Shown here: in pieces, positions 35,940 through 44,761 of the stretch
Layout: each line of letters starts with the position of its first letter
Numbering within the stretch: position 1 is the first letter of the stretch
NCBI RefSeq assembly: GCF_002368295.1
Contig: NZ_AP018248.1
Coordinates: 6,747,979 to 6,811,978 of the forward strand
Direction of reading: 5' to 3'
Source: Tolypothrix tenuis PCC 7101
GTDB taxonomy: Bacteria; Cyanobacteriota; Cyanobacteriia; Cyanobacteriales; Nostocaceae
DNA length: 64,000 nucleotides
Notes under the pieces: model-generated
Seen by the model: only the letters and a program-made list of their open reading frames with translations
Databases searched by the model: none
Told to the model about the DNA's origin: nothing
Made by a program: the position numbers and the translations under genes

Positions 35940-37304
35940 ATGACTTCTCAAGCTCCTACGATTTTCTCACTGCAAGCACCAAAGGATATTTCGCTCACAG
36001 AAATTGAAGCGGAATTAAATCAAATTTGGCAAAGTTACGGGATCGCTGGTGATGATGGTGCGCTACCTGCGGCGACTCGCGCCACGACTTTTACTTTAGT
36101 TGTGTATGAACCAGAAGAAACCCAGTATCTTTTGGCGACTTTAGGGTTTTACAATGGCCCTATGGACGGTATTTTAGGGCCTCAGACTCAAGCAGCAATA
36201 AGGGAAGTACAGCGCAAATTTGAACTGCCTGAAACCGGAAATGCTAACCCTGAAACCCTGGCTGTATTGCGCGAACAATTCACTAAAGGTCACCGGGGAT
36301 CTGCTGGAGATGGTGCTGTTTCTTATGCAGACACAGCTAGTCCCAGAATTGCTGATGAAATTGCCATTCGGAACCCATGCCGGATTATTGCCCTGTTTCC
36401 CATTGCGGGAGAGGATGAAGGGGTAAAAGCCCAAGTTTCTGCTTATTGCCCAATTCAAAAGCAATCCTCAAGCACACTTATTTGTTGCGAATATATCACT
36501 TTGTCTGGAACTGCTAGCGCCTTAGAACGGATAGGCGGCATGATTCCAGCTTTGTTGATTGGTGGTTTGCCTAAGTTTTTGTGGTGGAAAGCAACACCAG
36601 ATCCCAACAATTCTTTATTCAAGAAGCTGGCGGCAATCTGTAATAATGTCATCGTTGATTCTTGTAATTTCAACAAACCAGAAAGTGATTTGTTGAGTCT
36701 GCAAGAATTGGTAGAAACAGGCGTACCTTTAGCAGATTTGAACTGGCGGCGTTTGTCAGCTTGGCAAGAATTAACAGCGCAAGCTTATGACTCTCCCAAT
36801 CGTTGCGCGGCTTTGAAGGAAATTGACCGAGTTAACATTGACTACGAAAAAGGCAACCCCACACAAGCATTGCTGTTTTTAGGTTGGCTGGCTAGTCGAT
36901 TGCAATGGGTACCAGTTTCCTATCAAAAAGAAAGCGGAGATTATGAGATAGGCAAAATTCGCTTTGTTACCAACGACCAAAAGCAAGTGGAAGCTGAATT
37001 AGCAGGGGTTCCTGTTGCTGATGTGGGTGAAATCGCAGGTGATTTAATTGCCTTGCGCTTGAGTTCTACTAATCCCCAAGCTGACTGCGGTACAGTGATT
37101 TGTTCTGAAACTGGCGGTTGTATGCGGATGGAAACCCACGGTGGGGCGCAGTCTGCTGGTTTGTTCCAACAGGTTAGTTCACTGTCGGAACAAAAGGCAG
37201 AAGCCTTGCTAAGTCAGCAGGTACAGCGCTGGGGACATGAATCACTGTTTGAGGACAGCTTAGGAGTGACAGCGAAAGTATTGAACTTAGCAGGGAAAAA
37301 TTAG
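35940..37304 (+). CDS. opcA: Glucose-6-phosphate dehydrogenase assembly/activator protein OpcA
   Basis: This is the partner of G6PDH in cyanobacteria, needed for its activation and a target of thioredoxin control. The 454-residue protein has the OpcA core (RNPCRIIALFPIAGED, GGLPKFLWWKATPDPNN, CSETGGCMRMETHGG). Residues ~60-115 insert a peptidoglycan-binding-like repeat (LLATLGFYNGPMDGILGPQT...VQRKFELPETG). Several cysteines are present (ICCEY, DSCNF, SETGGC). ATG 35940 overlaps no ribosome site because repeats precede it. It is the last gene of the cluster, with an intrinsic terminator 157 bp downstream. Confidence 0.95.
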   Translation: MTSQAPTIFSLQAPKDISLTEIEAELNQIWQSYGIAGDDGALPAATRATTFTLVVYEPEETQYLLATLGFYNGPMDGILGPQTQAAIREVQRKFELPETGNANPETLAVLREQFTKGHRGSAGDGAVSYADTASPRIADEIAIRNPCRIIALFPIAGEDEGVKAQVSAYCPIQKQSSSTLICCEYITLSGTASALERIGGMIPALLIGGLPKFLWWKATPDPNNSLFKKLAAICNNVIVDSCNFNKPESDLLSLQELVETGVPLADLNWRRLSAWQELTAQAYDSPNRCAALKEIDRVNIDYEKGNPTQALLFLGWLASRLQWVPVSYQKESGDYEIGKIRFVTNDQKQVEAELAGVPVADVGEIAGDLIALRLSSTNPQADCGTVICSETGGCMRMETHGGAQSAGLFQQVSSLSEQKAEALLSQQVQRWGHESLFEDSLGVTAKVLNLAGKN

Positions 37305-37329
37305 CACCGCTATGCGGAAGTCAAAAGTC

Positions 37330-37355
37330 ACAGAGACGCGATGAATCGCGTCTGT
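37330..37355. repeat. Palindromic repeat after opcA
   Basis: ACAGAGACGCGAT and ATCGCGTCTGT pair with a 2-base bulge around a GA loop. This GACGCGAT-AATCGCGTC type palindrome is a common dispersed cyanobacterial repeat. Confidence 0.6.
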
Positions 37356-37460
37356 ACTTAAAAGTGAAAAAAATTGTATATCAAGGCTTTTAGGTAATTG
37401 ACACTGATTTCTTGATTTGCACTTGCTGTAATAGGTTGAAGGGAGTTTCCCTAAATAAAG

Positions 37461-37490
37461 AAATACCTCCAGAATATGGAGGTATTTTTA
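37461..37490 (+). terminator. Intrinsic terminator of the opcA operon
   Basis: AAATACCTCC and GGAGGTATTT form the stem, with a loop AGAATAT and a T-rich tail (TATTTTTATATA). It lies between opcA and the convergent nuclease gene. Confidence 0.8.
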
Positions 37491-37566
37491 TATATACGCA
37501 CTTTGAAAAACATTTGCTCTTTTTGAAACGAACCGCAAAGACACTAAGGAAACGAAGTTAAGAGAA

Positions 37567-39030
37567 TTACAGGGGTAGGTCGCGTAGGTAGTAAAAGCGA
37601 TCGCTCCTCCAATCACTTCCTTTTTCTCGCCCTAAATAGCCTGTTAAAGGTGATGATAATTCAATCAGAATTTCGTGCATCTCTTGAGTTTTTAGTGGCT
37701 GCGGGGGATTTGAGCCAAAATACGCACCATGTAAACTATCGACACCAGCAGATTCTATACCTGAGTTTTGCAAATAATTTTTGACAAGCTGGATGATGTG
37801 CGATCGCAATTTAATCTCTTTCTCAGCTTTATCAATATATTCATCAAGTTTATAGTCAATTTGACCAGGTTCTAGATATTGCTTTAATTCAACTAAATTA
37901 ATAGCACCTGGATATTTAGATTTTAATTCAACTAACTTTTGTAGAGTCATAGCATTAATAATACTTACTTCCCATTCTTTAGCGGCTTTTAGTGTATCTG
38001 TAGATGGATTACCAGGGCCAATTACTAACTTAGCTGAAGTTAATAGTTGAGTTTTACCTAAATGCATCCCACCAAGTTTGAGTAATTCCTCAACAGTACG
38101 ACTCGGAATAAGCTTACCTGCTTTACACTCGCAAACAATAGGGTAAGGTTTTGAACAAAATAAATCTAAGCCTCCAGCACCACCTTTGAAAGCACTTTCA
38201 ACCTTGAAGCCTAAAAACTCTAGACTTTGACGTGCGATGTTTTCAAAATCTGTACCAGCTTGATAATTGCTTTTTTTCTCATCTTTTTCGATGCTGCGAT
38301 CGCCCAATTTTGCAATATCATTTATCCAAGCTAAATCTGGATCGGGTTGTTTAATTAGCTTGTCACTACTCCAACCCAAAAATACTTTGATATCGTCGTC
38401 TAATTGTTTCGCTGCTGGTTGGCTAATGCTTAGGGATGTGATCGCACTCTGTAATTCTTCCAACTCAGGATGCAGGGGGGATTCTAGCTTTTCTAATTGG
38501 CGTTTGCGTTGAGCGAAGATGCGATCGCTTAATACAGGTTTGTCTTCAGAACCAGAAATATTTGATACACTAACAAATTTACCTATTTTCTCCTGAATAT
38601 TTGGATTTGCAGTAACTTGGCATATCTTAGGTAAATCATAAATTCGTAAGTAAGCTAAAAAAATATTCTGTTGTTTCTGTATTATTGCCTCAAAAGCTTC
38701 TGGTCTCCATATTGTTAACTGAGATAAAACATCTAAAGGTTTAGTTTTATCTAGAATTTGGCAAAGTTCACATTTAGCCCAAGCTTTAATTGAAATTGTC
38801 TCAGAATTAACTTGTTTGATAGCAGTTTGAGCAATGGGCAAAAAATTTGCGCGGTAGTATTGCTCAATTGAAAGTAGATTAGTTGAAGTATCTAGGGGAT
38901 AAATTGCAAATCTTTGTCCAGGACGAAGAAACATTCTAGGTAAAGCTGCAATTGTTCGTCCCTGTATTAATGCTTCAATATCAGGGACGGGTAAACACAG
39001 CGCTGTTGGTAGTGAAAACAGCTGATTCAT
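37567..39030 (-). CDS. DUF1802 protein fused to a PD-(D/E)XK restriction-endonuclease-like domain
   Basis: This 487-residue protein has an N-terminal ~180 residues matching DUF1802 (ALCLPVPDIEALIQGR, MFLRPGQRFAIYP, CELCQIL), a helical linker, and an Mrr/Holliday-resolvase-like nuclease core at ~258-340. The core shows GTDFENIARQSLEFLGF, then GGLDLF (D289) and VCECKAGK (E301-x-K303), so the catalytic triad is intact. A helical C-terminal region follows. It is the last gene of a three-gene operon, 8 bp after the ATPase gene. Target and trigger are unknown; an intact nuclease with an ATPase and a DNA-binding-type protein suggests foreign-DNA restriction or DNA processing. Confidence 0.75.
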   Translation of the reverse strand: MNQLFSLPTALCLPVPDIEALIQGRTIAALPRMFLRPGQRFAIYPLDTSTNLLSIEQYYRANFLPIAQTAIKQVNSETISIKAWAKCELCQILDKTKPLDVLSQLTIWRPEAFEAIIQKQQNIFLAYLRIYDLPKICQVTANPNIQEKIGKFVSVSNISGSEDKPVLSDRIFAQRKRQLEKLESPLHPELEELQSAITSLSISQPAAKQLDDDIKVFLGWSSDKLIKQPDPDLAWINDIAKLGDRSIEKDEKKSNYQAGTDFENIARQSLEFLGFKVESAFKGGAGGLDLFCSKPYPIVCECKAGKLIPSRTVEELLKLGGMHLGKTQLLTSAKLVIGPGNPSTDTLKAAKEWEVSIINAMTLQKLVELKSKYPGAINLVELKQYLEPGQIDYKLDEYIDKAEKEIKLRSHIIQLVKNYLQNSGIESAGVDSLHGAYFGSNPPQPLKTQEMHEILIELSSPLTGYLGREKGSDWRSDRFYYLRDLPL

Positions 39031-39038
39031 TATTTTAG

Positions 39039-40883
39039 CTATAGTGTTAGTTCGACATTATCAGTAGTAACAATGCTTTGCGGAATACTAATAGGTAAAC
39101 CATCATCAGTTAAATTAGTAGGTTCTTGTCCAGAAGGATCACTGAGAATTTCTCTAATTAAAGGATTATTTATTGCTAGTTGCTCATGCTCGATAAAGTC
39201 TAATATCTGTTCTTCTGTCAGTTCATAGCTTTCACGATTATAGTAAACAAGTAATACTGCTAACAGAGGTTTAATGTCTTCGCTTTGTAAGGCTACCCAT
39301 TCTCCACCTTGTTCTTGTAACAGTTTTCTCAAATGCTGTCTAGCTAATGCTGCACCTGAATTAATATTCTTTGAACGTACCAAACAACCGCGAGTTATAT
39401 CAAATTTTTTGTAATTAGTTAATCGCTTTAATGCCGCACCTATAAACTTACCATCTTGCTGAACTACAGAAACTCCAATCCTCACTTTTCTATTTTCACT
39501 AACAATTCTGAAATCGATATAACCTTGGTCTGCTACATCAGTTTCTATTCCTTCAAGCTCTTCAATTGTAACTCCTTCTATACTTTTACCTATTAAGCTA
39601 CTAAAAGCTAACCAAAGAGCATCAGCAATTATTGCTTCTTCTTCCATTAATGAATCAATAGAAGCTTCAACATTTGCAAATTCATTCTTAAAGGATGCAT
39701 TAACTGGATCACCAATAGTAGGTAGAAAATTCTCTGCACACCACTTTAAAACTGACCTAACAGTAGGTCTACCCTTACCCAGTTCTCTAAGTTTCGTCTC
39801 ATCAAATGGGTAAAGAGGATGAGATGGTTTTTGTTGATTTTCATCATAAAAATCCTGTAACCATCGACTAACTAAAGCAACAATATCATCAGAGTTGAGA
39901 AAGTTTAATTTTACTGGTTGTCTGTCAGCTTGTTCACTTGCTAATCTATCTATAACTGCCTCAGCTTCTGGTAAAGCTTTAATTTGGTCTTCCCAGGTGC
40001 GAGGATACATTGCTAATACTAGAACACCTCGCTTAAGAGTGTTATATAAATCCTTCACTAAACTAGCAATAACTTGTGCAGCTAAAAAACCATTATCGGC
40101 CATATCTGCTATATCTAATTCATCGAAGCAAATCACCGGGATTCGATAATGGCTAGTTATATCTAAAATTTGACGAACAGTGCTTAATGCTTCGGCTTCT
40201 CTATCCTCAGTTTTAGGATTTGGTAAACCCATTGCTTCAGCTTGTGCTTGTGTTAATTCCAAACCAGATAGCCAGTAGGTTGCAAAATTAGCATGAACTG
40301 TAGAAAGTGTCCATAATATTGCTCTCACTATATAAGGATTGGTTATTTCAGGCTTAACTTGTAGAACAACTTCTGTCAAATGATCCAGTGCTTTAGTTGA
40401 GTGTTTTCCTAACCAGCTTGGATACAAACTAATATATTGTTGTGGTGTATAGTTCCATTGCTTCGCTTCATTTATTAAAGCTGCTGCAATTTCTTGCCAT
40501 TGCATTAACTTTTGGCTACCAAATGCTCTAAGGCTAGAAGCAACTGTTTGCAGAAATTGATACTTAATTTGATTCAAGTTATCATACTTACTCATATACA
40601 CAAATAAGCAAGTCTCTTCTGTCTGCAATTGGTGGCGAATTCGACTAATAATATGGCTTTTACCTAATCCTTTTTCTGCTGTAATGGTAATACCTACAGT
40701 TTCACGTTGACCTTTACGTATCTTTGCAACTGCTTCAAAAACTGCATTAGAGGCGTGAGAATTAATTGATGGTACATCTGGAAAACTTTTACCCCATATT
40801 TGTTGTGGTCTAACTACAATATGTCCTGCAAAAGGGTTCTGATTTCTAATCAGATCATCAATGGTAGATATGCTAATAACCAT
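39039..40883 (-). CDS. P-loop ATPase (AAA/ORC-like) of the three-gene operon
   Basis: This 614-residue cytoplasmic protein has Walker A AEKGLGKSH (~69-77), Walker B VICFDELD (~250-257), and an arginine-containing sensor region (VLAMYPRTWEDQI), then GRPTVRSVLKW, as in STAND/ORC-type ATPases that load on DNA. The C-terminal ~200 residues (YIDFRIVSENRKVRIGVSVVQ, RGCLVRSK) look like a restriction-endonuclease-like fold lacking the catalytic lysine, which is only a suggestion. It is bounded by 44 bp to the upstream gene and 8 bp to the nuclease gene, so it is clearly cotranscribed. I cannot place it in a named defence system. Confidence 0.7.
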   Translation of the reverse strand: MVISISTIDDLIRNQNPFAGHIVVRPQQIWGKSFPDVPSINSHASNAVFEAVAKIRKGQRETVGITITAEKGLGKSHIISRIRHQLQTEETCLFVYMSKYDNLNQIKYQFLQTVASSLRAFGSQKLMQWQEIAAALINEAKQWNYTPQQYISLYPSWLGKHSTKALDHLTEVVLQVKPEITNPYIVRAILWTLSTVHANFATYWLSGLELTQAQAEAMGLPNPKTEDREAEALSTVRQILDITSHYRIPVICFDELDIADMADNGFLAAQVIASLVKDLYNTLKRGVLVLAMYPRTWEDQIKALPEAEAVIDRLASEQADRQPVKLNFLNSDDIVALVSRWLQDFYDENQQKPSHPLYPFDETKLRELGKGRPTVRSVLKWCAENFLPTIGDPVNASFKNEFANVEASIDSLMEEEAIIADALWLAFSSLIGKSIEGVTIEELEGIETDVADQGYIDFRIVSENRKVRIGVSVVQQDGKFIGAALKRLTNYKKFDITRGCLVRSKNINSGAALARQHLRKLLQEQGGEWVALQSEDIKPLLAVLLVYYNRESYELTEEQILDFIEHEQLAINNPLIREILSDPSGQEPTNLTDDGLPISIPQSIVTTDNVELTL

Positions 40884-40927
40884 AGGTTTGTGATTTTAAT
40901 GTGTGAAGAGTCAAATAAGGTTTAAGG

Positions 40928-41599
40928 TTACAAACGTGTGGCGTAACAGCGTAATCCATCTAAAACTGTTGTTACGGAATCCTCTATTTTGTCGGGTGCA
41001 CTGTCTTCTACACTCCCGCCTTGTAGTTGGAAAATATCATCAGCTTGCATTTCTAGTAGCCAATTATTAAACTCAGTACGACTCAAACGATCGCCTATTT
41101 CTCTCCTAATCCGGTAAATTGGTACTAGATGATTAAAGTTGTATTCATAGTTCAGCTTGTCGTAGACTTCCAAAGCTACTGGTTTGAACTCTTCGTAAGA
41201 TGCGATCGCATCTCTCGTTTTACCTTTTACTGATGCAGATGTACTAGCTACTGCCACATTTATCTGATTAATCCACCGCAACAATGCATTTGCAGCCCAA
41301 GTACCAACCATTGTCCCTTCAAACTTAAAATTGCTATCTTTCAGACCCTCACCTAATACCTCTAAACCCTTGGGAGATGCTAAAGAGTATCCTTTTTTGG
41401 AGACAGCGATCGCTCCTTGTTGTTGCAATTCCTCAAAAATGATTTGATAATCTGCTACCTTCTTACCCTTGGGTACAATTCTCTTGGCTAGTAAACCTTT
41501 TGTTACTTCTTGCTGCGTTCCTCCCAAATCCCACAAAGCTAGCAGCAAACGTGTTTTAGTTTGATTTACCGCCTGAAAATTATTCTGTTTCATACCCAT
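40928..41599 (-). CDS. Winged-helix-like protein, first gene of the ATPase-nuclease operon
   Basis: This 223-residue protein has no recognised family. Residues ~12-85 read as a winged helix (TKTRLLLALWDLGG, LLAKRIV, YQIIFEELQQQGAIAVSKKGYSL). A segment with KGKTRDAIASYEEFKPVALEVYDKLN is helical, and the C-terminal part (VPIYRIRREIGDRLSRTEFNNWLLEMQADDIFQL) resembles a second winged helix. No transmembrane segment. ATG GGT ATG gives two nearby starts; the first is used. As the leading gene it may provide DNA recognition or regulation for the ATPase and the nuclease. Confidence 0.6.
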   Translation of the reverse strand: MGMKQNNFQAVNQTKTRLLLALWDLGGTQQEVTKGLLAKRIVPKGKKVADYQIIFEELQQQGAIAVSKKGYSLASPKGLEVLGEGLKDSNFKFEGTMVGTWAANALLRWINQINVAVASTSASVKGKTRDAIASYEEFKPVALEVYDKLNYEYNFNHLVPIYRIRREIGDRLSRTEFNNWLLEMQADDIFQLQGGSVEDSAPDKIEDSVTTVLDGLRCYATRL

Positions 41600-42086
41600 T
41601 TTATGTAGCCTATTTAACTTGCTTACACTATGATAATTTTAATTTTTTTACATTGCCTACTTAGAAAACACGGAAAAATTGCTGAAAAGGTTTGAATAAT
41701 TCCTGCATTTATCAAATTAAAATAGATACTAAAATTTTTATTAAGTAATAATGCTTAGTAAATAAATTAACACAAATTAGATTTGTAAATTTTTAAAGCT
41801 TATATGTAGTGAGTGGGATAGAATCTGTGCGCGAAAAATAGCGATCGCATCTCCCAAGACAAAGTTAGTTGGTTAATTCCCAACATATTACCTAGGGATG
41901 AAGGCGGTTTATTTCAAAGGCGGGATGGAATAGTTGCAAATCTGCATCACCATAACAGTGAAACGCTTTACTTGTGCTGTTGTGAATGAGCTACCAATAT
42001 TTTTTCAACTTCAGAAAAAATACTTGGAATTCTAATTCTGTATTTTGCAACAGCACGGCTTGAGCAAATGCAGGTCATAAAAAACG
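41600..42086. other. Intergenic region
   Basis: This AT-rich sequence has one HIP1-containing patch (around 41840) and no inverted repeat, RNA or credible coding frame. It must contain the divergent promoters of the nuclease operon and the lipoprotein gene. Confidence 0.4.
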
Positions 42087-42578
42087 ATGAACACAACTTA
42101 CAAAGAGCGTAAATGGGTTTCGCGGCTGCTGGCGGTTTGTCTGTCAGCATTACTAATAGTACCCGTGCTGACTAGCTGTGGCGGTTCTCGCAACGCTTCA
42201 GTTCCCCCACCAGTTGATGATACGGCTGGAAGAACAGTGAGCGATCGCAACATCTCAAACCAAACCCAAGCTAAGAAGGGACTAGGTACAGGACAGAAAG
42301 TAGCAATTTTGGCTGGAGCAGCAGCACTTTACTATCTCTACAACCAGCATAAAAATGCTTCACAAGAAGGAGCGCAAGGTAAGTACTACCTTTCCAAGAA
42401 TGGACGTGTCTACTACCGCGATGCTGAACATCGCGCCCACTGGGTAACTCCACCCTCAGAAGGAATTCGAGTCCCCGAATCGGAAGCGCAGAGATACCGT
42501 GACTATCAAGGCTATAACGGGCGCTCTACAGGTAGAGATTTAACTGGCATCAGTGCAACTGAAGCGCCAGCATTATAG
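42087..42578 (+). CDS. Putative lipoprotein
   Basis: This 163-residue exported protein starts with a basic region (YKERKWVSR), a hydrophobic core (LLAVCLSALLIVPV) and the lipobox LTSC, so it should be lipidated at Cys31. A second hydrophobic stretch (VAILAGAAALYYLY, ~res 71-84) follows, then a hydrophilic domain with YYLSKNGRVYYRDAEHRAHWV. I recognise no characterised family, but proteins of this shape occur across filamentous cyanobacteria. It lies 92 bp before the repeat-protein gene on the same strand. Confidence 0.75.
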   Translation: MNTTYKERKWVSRLLAVCLSALLIVPVLTSCGGSRNASVPPPVDDTAGRTVSDRNISNQTQAKKGLGTGQKVAILAGAAALYYLYNQHKNASQEGAQGKYYLSKNGRVYYRDAEHRAHWVTPPSEGIRVPESEAQRYRDYQGYNGRSTGRDLTGISATEAPAL

Positions 42579-42670
42579 ATAAATAAAACGTGTGTGCAAT
42601 TAACAGCGGCTTCCCGAAGGATAACGCCTGTCGCGCACGTGGAAACCACGAATTAATCAGGAGATAGATC

Positions 42671-43042
42671 ATGGTAGATGATTTTTTCCGCAAAGCGAAG
42701 GATTTTTTCTTAGGGAACAACAATCAAGCTGAAGAAGATTACCGCGATCGCGATGTCCGTCCAGCTAGCGAAGATCCCTATGGCGATCCCGCAGACCAGG
42801 ATGTTTACGGTAACGCCATCCCCGCTAGCCAAGACCCCTACGGCGACCCTGCTGATGTTTACGGTAACGCCATCCCTGCTAGTCAAGACCCTTATGGCGA
42901 CCCCGGAGATTATTACGGTAACGCCATCCCCGCCAGTCAAGACCCCTACGGCGACCCCGCCGACCAAAACATTTTCGGCGATGTCCGTCCAGCTAGCGAA
43001 GACCCCTATGGCGATCCTGCGGATGAAGAATACCGCCGCTAA
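42671..43042 (+). CDS. Tandem-repeat protein with PASxDPYGDP units
   Basis: This 123-residue acidic protein has a good ribosome site (CAGGAGATAGATC). After a 20-residue head (MVDDFFRKAKDFFLG) it consists of five near-identical units of 17-19 residues, each carrying PAS(Q/E)DPYGDP, spaced by YGNAI or FGD/VR segments. The DNA repeats are highly similar too, so the array probably changes length by recombination. It has no signal peptide. The function is unknown; the low-complexity acidic repeats suggest a scaffold or binding surface. An intrinsic terminator follows. Confidence 0.8.
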   Translation: MVDDFFRKAKDFFLGNNNQAEEDYRDRDVRPASEDPYGDPADQDVYGNAIPASQDPYGDPADVYGNAIPASQDPYGDPGDYYGNAIPASQDPYGDPADQNIFGDVRPASEDPYGDPADEEYRR

Positions 43043-43121
43043 AGCCAACTAAGGTTGTGATGTTGCTTTTGATGTGTCGGTAATTGGGACAAAAGAATAA
43101 CTTGATGGAATAGCAATCACG

Positions 43122-43149
43122 GCAGTAGCATTTAATGCTACTGCTTTTT
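43122..43149 (+). terminator. Intrinsic terminator after the repeat-protein gene
   Basis: GCAGTAGCAT pairs with ATGCTACTGC around a TTTA-type loop and is followed by TTTTTA. It lies about 80 bp downstream of the stop. Confidence 0.8.
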
Positions 43150-43193
43150 ACTGTACAAATGATTTCTTAATTACGAATTACGAATTGCAATTT

Positions 43194-43493
43194 ATACCAA
43201 TTTGAAAAAAGAACACGACAGTAGGGGCAAGGCAGTGCCCACCTGTGTCAACTTAAGCTTAAAGCTATATAGGGCGGGCGTTGTACAAATACCTCGCGCC
43301 CTCATCCCCTAACCCCTTCTCCCGCAGGAGAAGGGGAACTAAATCTCTTGCTCCCTTCTCCCTGAGGGAGAGGGGCTGGGGGTGAGGGCGAAACCTTGCA
43401 ACCAAGCTCTTTTCACGTTAAGTTGACACCAATGGGCCGTGCCTTGCCCTCTAGAATATATTGATTGTCGCAAACATTATTTGAATTGGTATT
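43194..43493. mobile_element. MITE-like element (outer), interrupted by a second element
   Basis: Terminal inverted repeats ATACCAATTT and GAATTGGTAT bound the element. GGGGCAAGGCAGTGCCCA pairs with TGGGCCGTGCCTTGCCC across the insertion, showing that the two halves were once contiguous. It belongs to the same family as the copies at 9946 and 10172. Confidence 0.85.
43245..43429. mobile_element. Second MITE-like element nested inside the first
   Basis: The ends GTGTCAACTTAA and TTAAGTTGACAC are perfect inverted repeats. The interior has CCTCATCCCCTAACCCC and GGGGCTGGGGGTGAGGGCG, a C-rich/G-rich hairpin familiar from Nostoc genomes. It encodes no protein. It split the outer element near its dyad centre. 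Confidence 0.8.
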
Positions 43494-43496
43494 AAA

Positions 43497-44504
43497 TTAA
43501 ATTTTGGCAGCAGTTAATATTTCCTGTGCGCGGTCAATATTTAAACCTACCGATTGAGCAGAAACACGTAAAGCAGCTTTTTCTTCATTGGTGAGATTTA
43601 ATTCCAATACACTTTCAATTCCGCCGCAACCTAAGCGACAGGGAACGCCGATCACAATGTCGTTTAAACCGTATTCACCTTGAAGATATGCGGCTACAGG
43701 CAATAAACGTGATTGATTCAGCAAAATTGATTCCACCATTACGCTGACAGCAGAGGCGGGAGCAAAAAAAGCTCCTCCTGTTTGCATCAATTCCACTATT
43801 TCTGCACCACCATTACGGGTTCTCTGTACTAAGCGTTCTATGGTGGGTGCATCTAATAATTCTGTAATGGGAACGCCGTTAACATTGGCATAACGGGGCA
43901 AGGGAACCATTAAATCGCCGTGGCTACCTAATACCATTGCTTTGACATCGGCTGGTAAAACCCCTAATTCGAGGGCAATGAAGGTTTCAAAGCGGGCTGA
44001 GTCTAAAACGCCAGCCATCCCCATAACGCGATGTTTAGCAACAAATCCCTGCTGGTTGGGGCGGGTTAAACCTGTAGCTTGCCCAACTAAATAAGTCATC
44101 ACATCTAAGGGATTGGTGACAACAATAAAAATAGCATTAGGAGAGTGAGCGATCGCATTCTTGGCTGCTTCCACCACAATCTTGGCATTGATGATCAGTA
44201 AGTCATCCCTAGTCATACCTGGTTTGCGGGGAAGTCCGGCTGTAATCACCACAATTTCCGAACCTGCAGTATCAATATAATCGTTAGTGCCAATAATCCG
44301 ACGATTATGTAATTCAATGCCCCTAGACTCCATCAAATCCAATGCCAATCCTTGAGGCATTCCAGGGACGATATCTAATAAAACTACATCTGCAAGATTT
44401 TTCTCAGCAATTCGTTGGGCTAGGGTACTACCAACTCTACCTGCGCCAATAATGCTGACGCGAGGAAAACTACAAACAATAGACGGATCGGATGAATAAA
44501 ACAT
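43497..44504 (-). CDS. mdh: Malate dehydrogenase (lactate/malate dehydrogenase family)
   Basis: It is an NAD-dependent oxidoreductase interconverting malate and oxaloacetate. The 335-residue protein has the nucleotide motif VSIIGAGRVGSTLAQ, substrate loop ITAGLPRKPGMTRDDLL (Arg pair typical of LDH-like MDH), VTNPLDVMTYL, catalytic His in VLGSHGDLMVPLPRY. Arginine in the active loop favours malate over lactate. ATG 44504 is chosen over TTG 44525; the N-terminal ~12 residues before PRVSIIGAG are an unusual extra tail, so a shorter start is possible. The end abuts the MITE by 3 bp. Confidence 0.93.
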   Translation of the reverse strand: MFYSSDPSIVCSFPRVSIIGAGRVGSTLAQRIAEKNLADVVLLDIVPGMPQGLALDLMESRGIELHNRRIIGTNDYIDTAGSEIVVITAGLPRKPGMTRDDLLIINAKIVVEAAKNAIAHSPNAIFIVVTNPLDVMTYLVGQATGLTRPNQQGFVAKHRVMGMAGVLDSARFETFIALELGVLPADVKAMVLGSHGDLMVPLPRYANVNGVPITELLDAPTIERLVQRTRNGGAEIVELMQTGGAFFAPASAVSVMVESILLNQSRLLPVAAYLQGEYGLNDIVIGVPCRLGCGGIESVLELNLTNEEKAALRVSAQSVGLNIDRAQEILTAAKI

Positions 44505-44761
44505 AAGCTGGGTTAGGTAGTGCAATTTTGTATAAACAATAAGTCTTAGTAAGGATTTGAGTGCTTAAAATCAAGACTCAAACCTTTACTACCAACTTAA
44601 CGTACCCCTGAAGCTTAGGTTTTATTGAAGGTGGCGAAAAAATTCATTGAAAGCGACGGGAAACTCCGCTCAGTGAGTGGACAAGGTTATTCTCTCCATC
44701 ACTTAGGGTATTGAGCATTGGTAAATTCTTCCCCATGCCCAATGCCCAATGCCCTATTCCC

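Noticed and set aside
42710..43048. Antisense and shifted frames across the repeat-protein gene
   Set aside because: Repetitive DNA leaves other frames open; only the 42671 frame has a ribosome site and consistent repeats.
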